A stretch of DNA of 64,000 nt from Aradus depressus (taxonomy: Eukaryota; Arthropoda; Insecta; Hemiptera; Aradidae): assembly GCA_963662175.1 (NCBI GenBank), contig OY759218.1, forward strand, positions 54,939,427-55,003,426, in the 5' to 3' direction. Below are positions 55,418-64,000 of the stretch, piece by piece; within the stretch, counting starts at the first letter, position 1, and every line of letters begins with the position of its first letter. The position numbers were made by a program, and so were the translations under genes. The notes beneath the pieces are model-generated. The model was not told the DNA's origin and ran no database searches. It saw only the letters and a list, made by a program, of their open reading frames with translations.

Positions 55418-58122
55418 TTAGTTTTCCCTTAGAAGATCTCGAGGCCACCTCCTATTCAGACGGCGTGGAGGATTGTCAGGATGGGGTTGAGAGGATAGGA
55501 CTTGTGCAAATGGGTTAGGATGGAATGAAAGTTTATTGTGGAAATTTAAGAATCGGGATTGGACGAGTTCTTGGACGGTTGGGATGTTTAGGTCTTCATT
55601 GAGTAATTTATTGGTGACGTAGAAGGGAGCATTTACAATTCGACGAAGGACTTTGGACTGGAAAGCTTGGATGCGGTTTATATTGGATTGTTTGGCTGTA
55701 CCCCATAGTTCGAGGCCGTATGTCCATATTGGGCGTATTATAGTCTTGTAAATGGACAGTTTGTTGGCAGTAGAAAGTTTTGATTTTGGTCCAAGTAGTC
55801 TACATAGTAGTCCGTAACGTCGATTCAACTCTTGTCTTTTAAGTCGTGTGTGTGGGTTCCACGTCAGTCGGCTACTAGGTAGAACCCGAGGTAACGCACC
55901 TGGTTAGAGGAAGAAATTAGTACGTTGTTGATGGTGACGGGAGGGCACGTTTGATGGCGAAGTGTGAATGTAACCTGTACACATTTCTCTTCATTTAATT
56001 TTATCCGCCAGAGGTTACACCTTTTCTCGATTTCATCGAGTTGTTCCTGGAGAAGGAGAGAGGCTACGTTCGGATCAGGATTTGTAGACAAGATAGCAGT
56101 GTCGTCTGCATAGGTGGTTATTAAGGTGTTTGGGTGGATAGGAATGTCGGCAGTATATATGTTGTAGAGGATAGGGCCAAGGATGCTCTCTTGGGGGACA
56201 CCGGCCCGAACAGGCACGAGTTCTGAGTACTCCGAGCCTATACGAACTTTGAATTGACGATCAAAAAGATAGGATTGGAGGATGAGGTAGTAGGTACTGG
56301 GAAGGAAGTGTTTCAGTTTGAAAAGCAGCCCGGGGTGCCAGACTCGATCAAAGGCTTGCGCCACGTCAAGAAAGGCACCTACGCAATACTGTTTGCATTC
56401 TAGAGCATTAGAAATGCAGTCGACAACCCGAAAACACTGTTGGGTAGTGGAGTGTTGAGGTCGAAACCCAAACTGGTGTTCGGGCAGTATGGGGTGGGAT
56501 TCGAGGATAGGAATAAGGCGTTTTAATAAAAGTTTTTCTAGGACTTTTGACAATAGAGGGAGTAGACTTATGGGACGGTATGAGGAAACATTGGAGAGGT
56601 TTTTGTTAGGTTTAGGAATAACTGACATAATAGAATATTTCCATTGTATAGGAAAATGTGTGGTTCTCAGAATTGAGTTGTAAATAATGGATAGGAAAAG
56701 GATTGCTTTGCGCGGTAAGTTACGTAGGATTTTTCCTGTTATAAGATCAAATCCAGGAGATTTTCTGATGGGGATGTTTTGGAGTTGAAATTCGACTTCA
56801 GATGGATGAAAGGCTTTAGGAGGTGGGGAAAGAGGTAAAGGACTGCTTAAGAATTTTTCAACTTGAGATGAGTGAGGGAGGTTAGAGTCTGGATGTGGAG
56901 TGAAAACATCGCGTAGGTGGGAAGCGAATAGTTGAGCTTTCTCTTCGTCAGATCTGGCCCAGGAGCCATTTGCGTGTTTAACAGGATAGGAGAGGGTCTG
57001 GTATTTTAGGATTTTTCGGGTGGCAGACCAGAGGGAGTTGTCTTGGGTAGAGAGGGAAGCTATGTAGTCGTCATAGTTATCAGATCGGAACTGTGACAGG
57101 AGGGTTTTGAGGTTTCGGGAAAGACGATTGAAGGTAGCTTTATCGGAAGGATATCGAGTTCGCTGCCACTGAGCACGAGCTCGACGTTTAGCAGAAAGAA
57201 GATCACGAATGTGTTGAGGAAGTGGAGGGCTAGGTCTGGGGGTGTTGGGAGGTGGAGGAGTAGATGAAGCACTCCAGGCACAGTCCTGTATGGCTTTGGT
57301 AAACTGATGTACTGCCTCATCTACCTCGTAAGGAGTTTTCAGGGATACATTTAAATTTATATTGGATTCTAAAGAGGATCTGAAAAGTTCCCAATTCACT
57401 GGACCAGGTGTTAGGGATGGTTTAGGTGGGACAGATAAAGGATGTATACCAATTTTGAGGAGGACAGGGCTATGATCTGATGACAAGTCAGGAAATGAGA
57501 CGGTTGAGGAAAAGAGGGCTCCTGTTCCGGATGCAACGAAGAAGTCAACGAGGTCTGGATTGCGATTAGGATCAGTGGGCCAATAGGTGGGAGAACCAGA
57601 GGAGTAGAGGTCAAAGTGTTGGGTGTTTATAATATCGTTCAGGATTCGACCTCGGGAGTTGGGCACCCTACTCCCCCACCGGTGGTGCTTCGCATTGAAA
57701 TCACCACCAACGATAAAGCGAGAGCCCAGGGATCGGAATAGGGTGAGGAATTCGTGATGGGGAATGAGTTTATTGGGAGTACAATATACTGCCGAGATGT
57801 TGATGGGAAATGAAAGTAGTGATAGGGAAATTGTTGCAATTTGGAAGGATTCAGTAGCCTGTAAGGAGTAAAGATGATGGGATAAGGATTGTTTGATAAG
57901 GATGAGTGCGCCACCTCGGGCCCTAACTCCGGAGTAGTCAGATCTGTAGCTCCGGTATCCTGGGATATTGAAGTACAGGTTGGTCGTTAGGTGGGTTTCT
58001 GTTATAAGAGCAATGTCTATGTGTCTGTTAGTGAGCAGTATTTCAAGTTCTTGTCTGTGGGGTAGCAGCCCGTTAGAATTCCATAGGAGGATCTGGAGAG
58101 GAAAGGAATTTAAAGGGATCAT
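55418..58122 (-). pseudogene. Jockey element B ORF2: AP endonuclease + reverse transcriptase, one frameshift
   Basis: The main frame (58122-55864, 752 codons) has an AP endonuclease: ILLWNSNGLLPHRQEL, ALITETHLTTN (catalytic Glu present), VGGDFNAKHHRWGS and LSSDHSPVLLKI (about residue 230). The reverse transcriptase follows: SIMSVIPKPNKNLSN, SYRPISLLPLLSKV, EHQFGFRPQHSTTQQ, AFLDVAQAFDRVWHPG and YADD (about residue 671). Near 55840, after QVRYLGFYL, one base is missing, and SRLTWNPHTRLKRQ continues in the next frame to the stop at 55418. The block usually VPQGS reads VPQESILGP, where the Gly-to-Glu change (GGG to GAG) might impair polymerisation. With those two lesions apart, the protein is of normal length (~900) for the clade. 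Confidence 0.93.
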
Positions 58123-59420
58123 CGTGAGGATTCGGGTATGAGTTTGGTGACAAAGATGCTTAACATGGATATTAATGGGGTGATTAAGGATTTGAAGTCA
58201 TTGAGAAATGATGTCAGGTGATCGATGACGTCAGAGGATGGTGGATAGGAAGAGTGGGAAGAGGTCTGAGGATGTTGGGTGAAGCTGGCTGTAGGGGGTT
58301 GTGGAGGGGGCTGCGGGCGAGTTGGGGATACTACTTGGGAATAGGTTCTCTGAGTTATGGAAGGAAGGGCTTGTGTGGAGGTGGCCTTGGGAAGACTGGA
58401 GACTGGAGTGGTGGCAGGCGCAGCTCTCTGGAGTCTCTGGAGGCGGGGCGGCAGAACTGTGGCTGGCGGTGGGAAGGCTGCAGATGGAGGCAAGGGCGGT
58501 ACCGACCTTTGCGGGGGCTTCATAGAGGCTTGCTTTCTTCTTTGCTGCTCTTGAAGATCCCGGTGTATCAGGCAGCCCCTGTAGGTAGCTGGATGGTCCC
58601 CACCGCAAAGGACACAGACCGCCGGGGCGACCCTATCTTTTTTCAAACAGCTGTTTGTGGTGTGGTCCCCCGCGCATTTCACACATCTGGGGGGATGGTG
58701 GCAGTAGCCGTGCGTGTGACCATAATCCTGGCACTTTGTGCACTGGGGGATCTCTTTTTTACGGTGTGGCTCCTCCACTTTGATTCTTGTGTATAGGAGG
58801 TATTGGAGCTTAAATATCTCCTTGCTCTTCTCCGCGATTGCCATGTCGACGAAGAAGAGTGGCAGGGGGGTTTTATATATCGGATGACGTACGTTGTGCA
58901 CGTTCTTGATGGTAAATCCATGTTTCTGGAAAAGCGCAGACTTTATTTCGTCCGGGGGAGTTGAGTGGTGGAGGCCGAGAATGACAACTCGGTACGACTT
59001 GTCTTCCCTCAGTTGGTAGCAGTGGAAGTCAGCTTCCACTTCTTCCAGGTGCCTGGCTACCTTCCTGAAGGTATCGCTGTCCTTCGGGTAGACGACGAGG
59101 TCCTCAAGTCGGGATCGGCAGGTGAACGTTCCCTCTCCAGCCGTCTTGATGAGACGGCAACAGAATGTCTTAAAGTTTAATATATTTTTGACAATGATGG
59201 GGGGTGGTTTAGACGACTGCGGGAGCTGGGTCTGCGGCTGGTTGGACGGGGACGCTGGTCTGGTTTGATGGGTGGTCGAGGGGGGCACCTCCACTTCCTC
59301 CTCGGAGCTCTCTTCTCCTACTCTGGTGAGTTTCGTGTTTGGCGAGAGTGTTGTTTTCCCAGGAGAACGTTGTTCACTGAATGTACGCTTTCGCGTATTG
59401 GCTTCCACATCTGTCTCCAT
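58119..59420 (-). CDS. Jockey element B ORF1 (gag-like zinc-knuckle protein)
   Basis: 433 codons, no interruption. Residues 1-70 are polar and acidic (GEESSEEEVEVPP). About 75-225 form the RNA-binding part with the PRE_C2HC-type segment (SYRVVILGLHHSTPPDEIK). Three knuckles lie at about 227-283: CTKCQDYGHTHGYC, CVKCAGDHTTNSC and CVLCGGDHPATYRGC. The rest is proline-rich and ends with a hydrophobic stretch (FLNDFKSLITPLISMLSIF). The family protein binds element RNA and multimerises. The stop overlaps the ORF2 start in ATGA (58119-58122), a layout that permits termination-reinitiation. The start at 59420 is the first ATG after the 5' UTR and has A at -3 on the coding strand. Confidence 0.93.
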   Translation of the reverse strand: METDVEANTRKRTFSEQRSPGKTTLSPNTKLTRVGEESSEEEVEVPPSTTHQTRPASPSNQPQTQLPQSSKPPPIIVKNILNFKTFCCRLIKTAGEGTFTCRSRLEDLVVYPKDSDTFRKVARHLEEVEADFHCYQLREDKSYRVVILGLHHSTPPDEIKSALFQKHGFTIKNVHNVRHPIYKTPLPLFFVDMAIAEKSKEIFKLQYLLYTRIKVEEPHRKKEIPQCTKCQDYGHTHGYCHHPPRCVKCAGDHTTNSCLKKDRVAPAVCVLCGGDHPATYRGCLIHRDLQEQQRRKQASMKPPQRSVPPLPPSAAFPPPATVLPPRLQRLQRAAPATTPVSSLPKATSTQALPSITQRTYSQVVSPTRPQPPPQPPTASFTQHPQTSSHSSYPPSSDVIDHLTSFLNDFKSLITPLISMLSIFVTKLIPESSR

Positions 59421-60239
59421 TTATTTATTTAAAAAAAAAATATTTTACAAAAAAAAAAAGAATTTAAAGTCTAAATAATAACCAAAATAATAACAAGTAA
59501 CGTAATAACCAACGATAGTAACCAATAAACATTTTAACAAAAACAAGGTCACCGAGCACAACAAATGTTAAAAAATTAAAAAAGAAACAAAAAAAAACAA
59601 AAAAAAAAAACGATTGTCAATAAACAGAACAAAAAAATAATACTAGACTGTTAAAAATAAAAACTTGGTATGGAGCGATGTATGGCACGTGTTGTTTTTA
59701 ACCTTTTTCCGTGTCAATGTTTTAAATAAGATAATAATAAAAATAAGAAATGAGAGGTTATACCAGTAGTTTGTATTCCTTTCAACAATAGTAAACAGTC
59801 CCCCCCCACTCCACCGTGAGCTTGGGTTGTAGAACTGAATCACTGTATGCCTTTAGGTTAACAATTAAATATTTGTTTATAATGAGAGAAAGGCTCGTTC
59901 AATTTTGACACAATTTCATACACGGTCAAAGTATAATTAACAAAATCTATCTGCAAATTTTCAATTCACAATTCACTGTAAAACACTACTTTTAGCAAAA
60001 CAGAATCAGACACGATCTTAACTGTCTCAGTGTTCGGACACAACTACTAGAACAAATAGCCTTTCCTTCCTACCAATGCAGAAGTGAAGGGATCAGCATT
60101 TTCAAGGTATCATTTCTTTTGTGAAGGTACAGTCCACTCTTCTTCAAATTTTCATTCAAATTCAATTCATTCAAACAACTGGTTCACTCCAGGCCATAAA
60201 TCCAACGGAATTTCAAGTTTTCCAACCTGCTGATTCTAA

Positions 60240-60720
60240 AAATGAGAAAATACATTTTTGGACACATTGATTTTCAGCCTAATCGGCCAAAGGGAAGTGG
60301 AGATTGAAGGATGAAGGGGACTTAACACAAAAACTCCAATAACTGCTGTTGTAATGAACGTATTCACCAAATTTCCTATGTAAATTCAAAACCCCAAGGT
60401 CTACAGATTTTCAACAGAATCGCCTAAAGGGAAAGGGGGGATCAGAGGGGAGCTCAACTCAAAAAACCCAATAACCGCCGATGAAACTAATCGACATGAA
60501 ATTTTATATTTTAATTCGAACTCTCATTAGGACAGCACCTATTAATTTTCTACGATATCGGTCGAAGGAAAGTTGGGATCAGAAGAGGCGGCTCAACACA
60601 AAAACCCTACTAACTATCGAAAATATAGTATTAAACATTACGTATGAGGATCCGGAAATACTAAGTAAGATTTCTAGCTCAAGCGGTCGATTGGTTTTGG
60701 AGGGAAATTAATTGGTGCTA
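60240..60720 (+). repeat. Dispersed repeat D, ~100-bp internal tandem units
   Basis: About four units with AATAACTGC, TGAAATTTTATATTTTAATT-type stretches, GCACCTATTAATTTTC and ATCGGCCAAAGGGAAG, in the order seen on the minus strand at 29930-30260. The head of family D is absent on the left side, so this is an internal fragment. A 76-codon frame (60481-60711) lies in it by chance. Confidence 0.68.
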
Positions 60721-62252
60721 GGGAAGTACATTGCTGATGATTGACCGTCGACATTTTGTGTGTGTGCCTTTCGTAATTGAAAGGAAAACTAATCATAATA
60801 AACTAATATCCTGGACATCCGGAAACTATTCTGAAGTTCAGTGTGGCCTGAAGAAGGGGAAAACATAGTCAGAAAGAAGACATCTCTGGGAGAAATGTCG
60901 GAAAATAAATCTATAAGTATCTCAAAGAAACATATTCCCTGTTAACCGGCGATCCTGGGAGTCTACTGTACGACCTATTTATTCAAAGGTGTCTGAATGG
61001 TCTGGACTGTGAAAGGTGTTGCAGACACATCTCACAGGATGGGCTGTCCTAAAAGTGAACACAAAAAAAAGAGATAACCCGAAGGGGGAAGGGATAGATA
61101 GGACTGATAGAAGAAAGGAAATGTTGGTTGTCGAAGAAAGAAATGGTCAATTAGTGATGGCGCCACGAGGATAGAGAATAGGCAGGTAGTCGACCTTCCG
61201 ACCGACCAAATCCGGATCTAGATATGTATCTGAGAGCTAAGAGCTGAGAAGACTACTCAGGAGGTGACTTGCCAAGTGAGGCGGCCACGCTAATATCAGG
61301 GGACCTCACATCCCATCAGCCTCAGCCTCACTCTAGATCTACTTCTACTTCCAGCATTTTAAAATGGAGGTGCTCCATGGACAAATGTATTTCATCGTAG
61401 ATTCATCTTCGTCTCTATATTCGGGAAGGTCCTCCAATTCTTTTCAAAGCCCATGAAATACCACGCAGCATCCATATATGTACATTTATACCGATGTGGA
61501 TGGAAGTAGAGTTTTACATTTTTGGAAAAAGTAACTGTGAATGGTTCCCCAGCGCGAATTAATCATCTAAGTTTTCCCTCTCTGAATTTGGTAATACCAA
61601 TTTGGTTGATAATATTGTTCGACAAGGGTAAATTTTCTTATATGAAAATACGTTTTAATGAAGGACTTTCATGTGGGAAATTCAAATCTAAAATCAGAAA
61701 TTCGCTATCAGGCACAGTTTTTTATTTATACGAGAATTTATTTGTCTAATTTAACTGAAATTTTTAAGTCTGGAATAAAGATAACAACAGTTGGCAACAA
61801 TGAATTTAGTCTTTCATTCGTTTTCATATTCAAGAGTTGACATCCCGTTGCAAATAGATTTATGTTAGTTAATAAGCAAGTTATTGTTCAACTATTTAAA
61901 ATTGAATTTTATAGCGTGTTAAACTAGCAAATGAAGATGGTAGAAACCTTCCATATCATGTGAGTAAATACACATACTATATTTATATGTTTCAACTACA
62001 GTATATTATTGTGACAGCTGTAGTATATAAAATATGTAAAACTCTCCATATTTCTCTTTTACTGAAATCTCTTCAACTATAGACGTAAACTAGAAGTCAG
62101 ATTCTAACATAGAGAGAGAGAATGAAATCTTAACTTTAACCTGGCATTTTTGTTAGATGAAGTGAGTAATGTTTGTTTACATTATGTATTGTTTTTTATA
62201 TGCACAATTCAGATCAGAGCAGTAATTTCAAATGTTTATGTATCTCTTCTAG
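60721..62252. other. No gene recognised; putative intron upstream of 62253
   Basis: AT-rich sequence with frames below 80 codons and no motif. The last part (62160-62252) ends with a T-rich run and TCTTCTAG, an acceptable splice acceptor directly before the exon at 62253. A purine-rich stretch (61020-61250) has no reading I can support. Confidence 0.45.
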
Positions 62253-62412
62253 AAAATGCCTAATCGCAGAACCTGCAAAAATACTCCTGACAACTTCTGA
62301 TACGTCTGCGGAGAGTTCACGTTTGCTAGGCATAGGAAGAAGATTTCACCCATTGTCAAGAAGTTCTACAAGCATTATTTTGGAATAGGACTAGGGGATC
62401 AGCATAAGGACT

Positions 62413-63272
62413 TTTTTTTTTCCCCCCCGGGTGCTCCGGCTAATCACCCTCTCATTGTCGGGGAAGGAGGTAGTACAAAATTGATCATTTTTTTTTAAAT
62501 ACTATTTGTTGCTATGGGTATCTGGGGGCGAAAGCCACTGGTCCCTTGCGGGACAGACTGGCGCTCCCAGACCCCCTCGTGTTGCGGCTGCCTGGTGGCA
62601 CCGAGAGAGCTCGGGATCGGTGGAATGGGGCTGCTTCTACTTCGCGGTCGCCGGGGGTAGACATCGGGCCGCGGCCCGTCAATCGCCCCCGGCGCCGGGT
62701 CAAGAAGGCTTTTTCTGTTCCCGCCAGGAGGTGACAAACCGGCCCAACGCCGGATAGTTCGACTCCGTCATCAACTCCGGCAGGGTCAATCCCAGATATG
62801 ATCCTGTCGCGCGGATCAACTCCACCCTAGACCCGTCGTACTGCGGACAATCGGGGATCACGTGTTCTGCTGTCTCGATGCCGCCTCACGAACAGTTCGG
62901 GCTATCCTTCCTCTTGAAGAAGAAGAGTTTGGAGTTGAAGTCGCCGTGACCTGATAGTACCTGGGATGTCCAGTGGTCGGGTTGTACCCAAGTGGAGCGC
63001 AGGCGGACCTGGACGTCGGGAATATACGTGAATGTCGTTCGGCCATCGGATAAGCGCGACCATCGCTGTTGTCACTTGTTCACTATCCAGTCTTGGACAA
63101 TGTCCCTGCAACGCTCTGGTCTGTTCTGTGCACGTAGCTCGCCCCCAGGGGAAGGGGGGGAAACGCAAGGGCTCATCTATATCTGCTCTCAGGGGCATAT
63201 TGCGTCTACAGTAGTACGAAGCTACCAAGTCTATGGGCGGAGCTCCCGCCAGCACCTGTAGCGATGCCATTC
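62413..63272 (-). mobile_element. R1-clade LINE, 5'-truncated insertion, 13-bp TSD
   Basis: 860 bp inserted in an exon. The TSD CAGCATAAGGACT lies at 62400-62412 and 63273-63285. On minus the piece ends in a poly(A) tail (T-run to 62421). Only the ORF2 C-terminus and a ~290-bp 3' UTR remain. The GC content is well above the surroundings. Confidence 0.88.
62700..63272 (-). pseudogene. R1-clade ORF2 C-terminal fragment
   Basis: Read on minus: ASLQVLAGAPPIDLVAS in one frame (63195-63260); then, after a shift, RDIVQDWIVNK, a TGA, QQRWSRLSDGRTTFTYIPDV, TWVQPDHWTSQVLSGHGDF, NSKLFFFKRKDSPNC, a second TGA where the zinc box should read C-x-C, IETAEHVIPDCPQYDGSRVE and a stop at 62700-62702. The LSGHGDF...C...H...C arrangement is the zinc box that ends ORF2 in R1-type LINEs (R1, TRAS, SART, RT). 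Endonuclease and reverse transcriptase are missing. Confidence 0.88.
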
Positions 63273-63345
63273 CAGCATAAGGACTGGGCACAGCATATTT
63301 GTTGCGCAAATTGCTATGTTAAACTGATAAACTGGTGGAAAGGTA

Positions 63346-63657
63346 CAGGTAATTACACATTGAGAGTCGCGCGCCAGCCTCTGACGAGAGAGGTTGTCTT
63401 GGAGCCTCTCTGCGGCCAGTTTCGTTAAGTGCCAAAAGAACTACGAAATCCGAACTTTTAGCTCTGCCATTGCCGGGCAGAGCATCACAGTGATTCAGGT
63501 TCGCGGTATCGTCGAGTTCCATCGAGTGGTTCGCGTGTGATCGCGGTGGAAGTTTCGGCGAAATCCAAGTGAGTGCTACGTGTACAGGACATACTTCAGG
63601 GAAACCAGGTGACAGGGAGGGGAGTGTGCCCACCCCACCCACCCTCCTACCCCCTCT
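63346..63657 (+). other. Probable 5' UTR of a LINE that starts here
   Basis: GC-rich DNA with no family motif. It starts where the exon homology breaks off (after AACTGGTGGAAAGG) and leads to the proline-rich frame at 63658. A full-length LINE insertion would explain both, but its 3' end is outside the window. Frames on minus (63319-63980) are shadows. Confidence 0.4.
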
Positions 63658-64000
63658 ATGGACCTGACCCCCCACCCACCCATATCCTCTATGGACCCGA
63701 CCCCTCCAGTCCCCTCGGGGGCTCCAGAAGACACCCTCCCTCCCCCCACAGAAAAACCGACCCTGGAGGCAGATATCTTCCCCCCCCCCCCCCCCCCCCC
63801 CCACTCAGGCTCCAGCATTGACCCCCGCCACCCCAGCCTTCGCATCCAGGAGAGGAGGAGAGCGGGCAGGAAGAGGCCGAGATGGTCCACCCCAGCGGAG
63901 GCCGAAGCGGAGAACCCCCTGGATGAGGCCCACGCCATCCAGCTGGAGATCTCGGTCATCATCCAGGGGAGCAGAGCCAAAATCGGTGACAGCGAGCGGG
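63658..64000 (+). CDS. Proline-rich ORF1-like frame, continues past the window
   Basis: 114 codons open to the right edge from the ATG at 63658. Residues 1-41 are rich in proline and threonine (MDLTPHPPISSMDPTPPVPS); a (CCC)7 run gives polyproline; then SGSSIDPRHPSLRIQERRRA, a basic GRKRPRW cluster that could be a nuclear signal, and an acidic/amphipathic stretch (AEAEAENPLDEAHAIQLEIS). Such Pro-rich, then basic and helical N-termini are common in ORF1 of R1-type LINEs. No zinc knuckle has been reached. The long C-run (22 Cs) makes the frame prone to slippage or assembly error. An unrelated frame cannot be excluded. Confidence 0.5.
   Translation, partial: MDLTPHPPISSMDPTPPVPSGAPEDTLPPPTEKPTLEADIFPPPPPPPHSGSSIDPRHPSLRIQERRRAGRKRPRWSTPAEAEAENPLDEAHAIQLEISVIIQGSRAKIGDSER

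Larger units (their letters stand above)
55281..60043 (-). mobile_element. Jockey-clade LINE, element B, nearly intact, 14-bp TSD
   Basis: 4763 bp. A perfect TSD, CTACTAGAACAAAT, lies at 55267-55280 and 60044-60057. Order on minus: 5' UTR of ~620 bp (59421-60043), ORF1, ORF2 overlapping by ATGA, a short 3' UTR with an AATAAAG signal (55293-55300) and a poly(A) tail. Jockey elements carry an internal promoter in the 5' UTR; I see no clear motif for it. The complete 5' end, the exact TSD and only one frameshift argue for a recent insertion of a copy that was functional, or nearly so, in its source. Confidence 0.93.
62253..63345 (+). pseudogene. Exon of an uncharacterised arthropod Cys-containing repeat protein, split by a LINE
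   Basis: After a splice-acceptor-like TCTTCTAG the frame starts ATG at 62256: MPNRRTCKNTPDNF, a TGA where the family has Cys, YVCGEFTFARHRKKISPIVK, KHYFGIGLGDQHKD. The reading resumes past the insertion (63286) as WAQHICCANCYVKLINWW. I recognise a family found in many copies in insects and other arthropods (C-x-VCGEF..., YFG..LGDQ.K.WAPH..C..C); its function is not established. The Cys/His pairs (VCG, H-x3-C-C-x2-C) suggest a zinc-binding unit. The lost first cysteine and the LINE at 62413-63272 make it a pseudogene. No further exon is seen before 63345. Confidence 0.7.

Noticed and set aside
58218..58796. 192-codon plus-strand frame
   Set aside because: Shadow of Jockey ORF1, which has three zinc knuckles on minus and the expected ATGA coupling.
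16049..60043. Retrovirus or LTR retrotransposon for the reverse-transcriptase genes
   Set aside because: No LTRs, protease or integrase; AP endonuclease or GIY-YIG domains, poly(A) tails and TSDs show LINEs and PLEs.
62495..63309. Several GC-rich overlapping frames on both strands
   Set aside because: Only the minus frame with LSGHGDF and the zinc box has support; the others reflect high GC content.
63319..63980. Minus frames of 134-161 codons rich in glycine
   Set aside because: They read the C-rich, proline-coding DNA in reverse and have no motif; the plus frame from 63658 is more plausible.

Overview
This is a eukaryotic, almost certainly insect, window made nearly entirely of repeats and transposable elements. 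I recognise no single-copy host gene. The mix points to an arthropod, and I would guess a hemipteran, though no species marker is visible: two Jockey-type LINEs, R1-type LINE pieces, several Penelope-like elements (PLEs), piggyBac and other cut-and-paste DNA transposons, a tRNA-derived SINE with a (CCTAA)n tail, and conserved but uncharacterised arthropod repeat proteins.

Layout. 1-11445 is one satellite array (58-bp unit, about 197 copies, open at the left edge) with multi-unit higher-order duplications. 11446-15805 holds diverged dispersed repeats, a PLE endonuclease fragment and the first of several composite minisatellite elements. 15806-20115 (minus) is a decayed full-length Jockey element with a 10-bp target-site duplication (TSD). 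20116-24465 is a head-to-tail run of composite elements ending in a PLE terminus. 26626-29409 is a DNA transposon with long terminal inverted repeats (TIRs) carrying a broken gene of the uncharacterised 'GCDTTS' family. 29930-34735 contains tandem repeats, a PLE whose reverse-transcriptase/endonuclease junction has expanded into in-frame 34-residue repeats, fold-backs and a MITE-like element. 34745-37043 is a palindrome with ~510-bp arms whose centre received a 5'-truncated RNase H LINE. 37044-41465 is mostly unrecognised DNA with minisatellites and a fold-back. 41690-43245 (minus) is another PLE. 43251-51986 is composite minisatellite DNA into which a SINE (46204-46558, 9-bp TSD) and a 2.6-kb DNA transposon (48306-50880, TSD GTAT) inserted. 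53284-54609 is an internally deleted piggyBac flanked by TTAA. 55281-60043 (minus) is a nearly intact Jockey element with a perfect 14-bp TSD. 62253-63345 is an exon of an uncharacterised cysteine-containing protein split by an R1-type LINE insertion (13-bp TSD), and 63658-64000 opens what looks like ORF1 of another LINE.

Nothing here forms a cellular pathway. What can be read is a history of insertion, nesting, tandem expansion and palindrome formation. The nesting gives a relative order: composite repeats are older than the SINE, the GTAT-flanked transposon and Jockey element A. Jockey element B and the R1 fragment look young because their TSDs are perfect. The most interesting item is 26626-29409: matching TIRs bracket a protein family that I do not know as a described transposase.

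Limits: all alignments were made by eye; unit lengths and boundaries may be off by a few bases, and family names rest on motifs, not on database searches.
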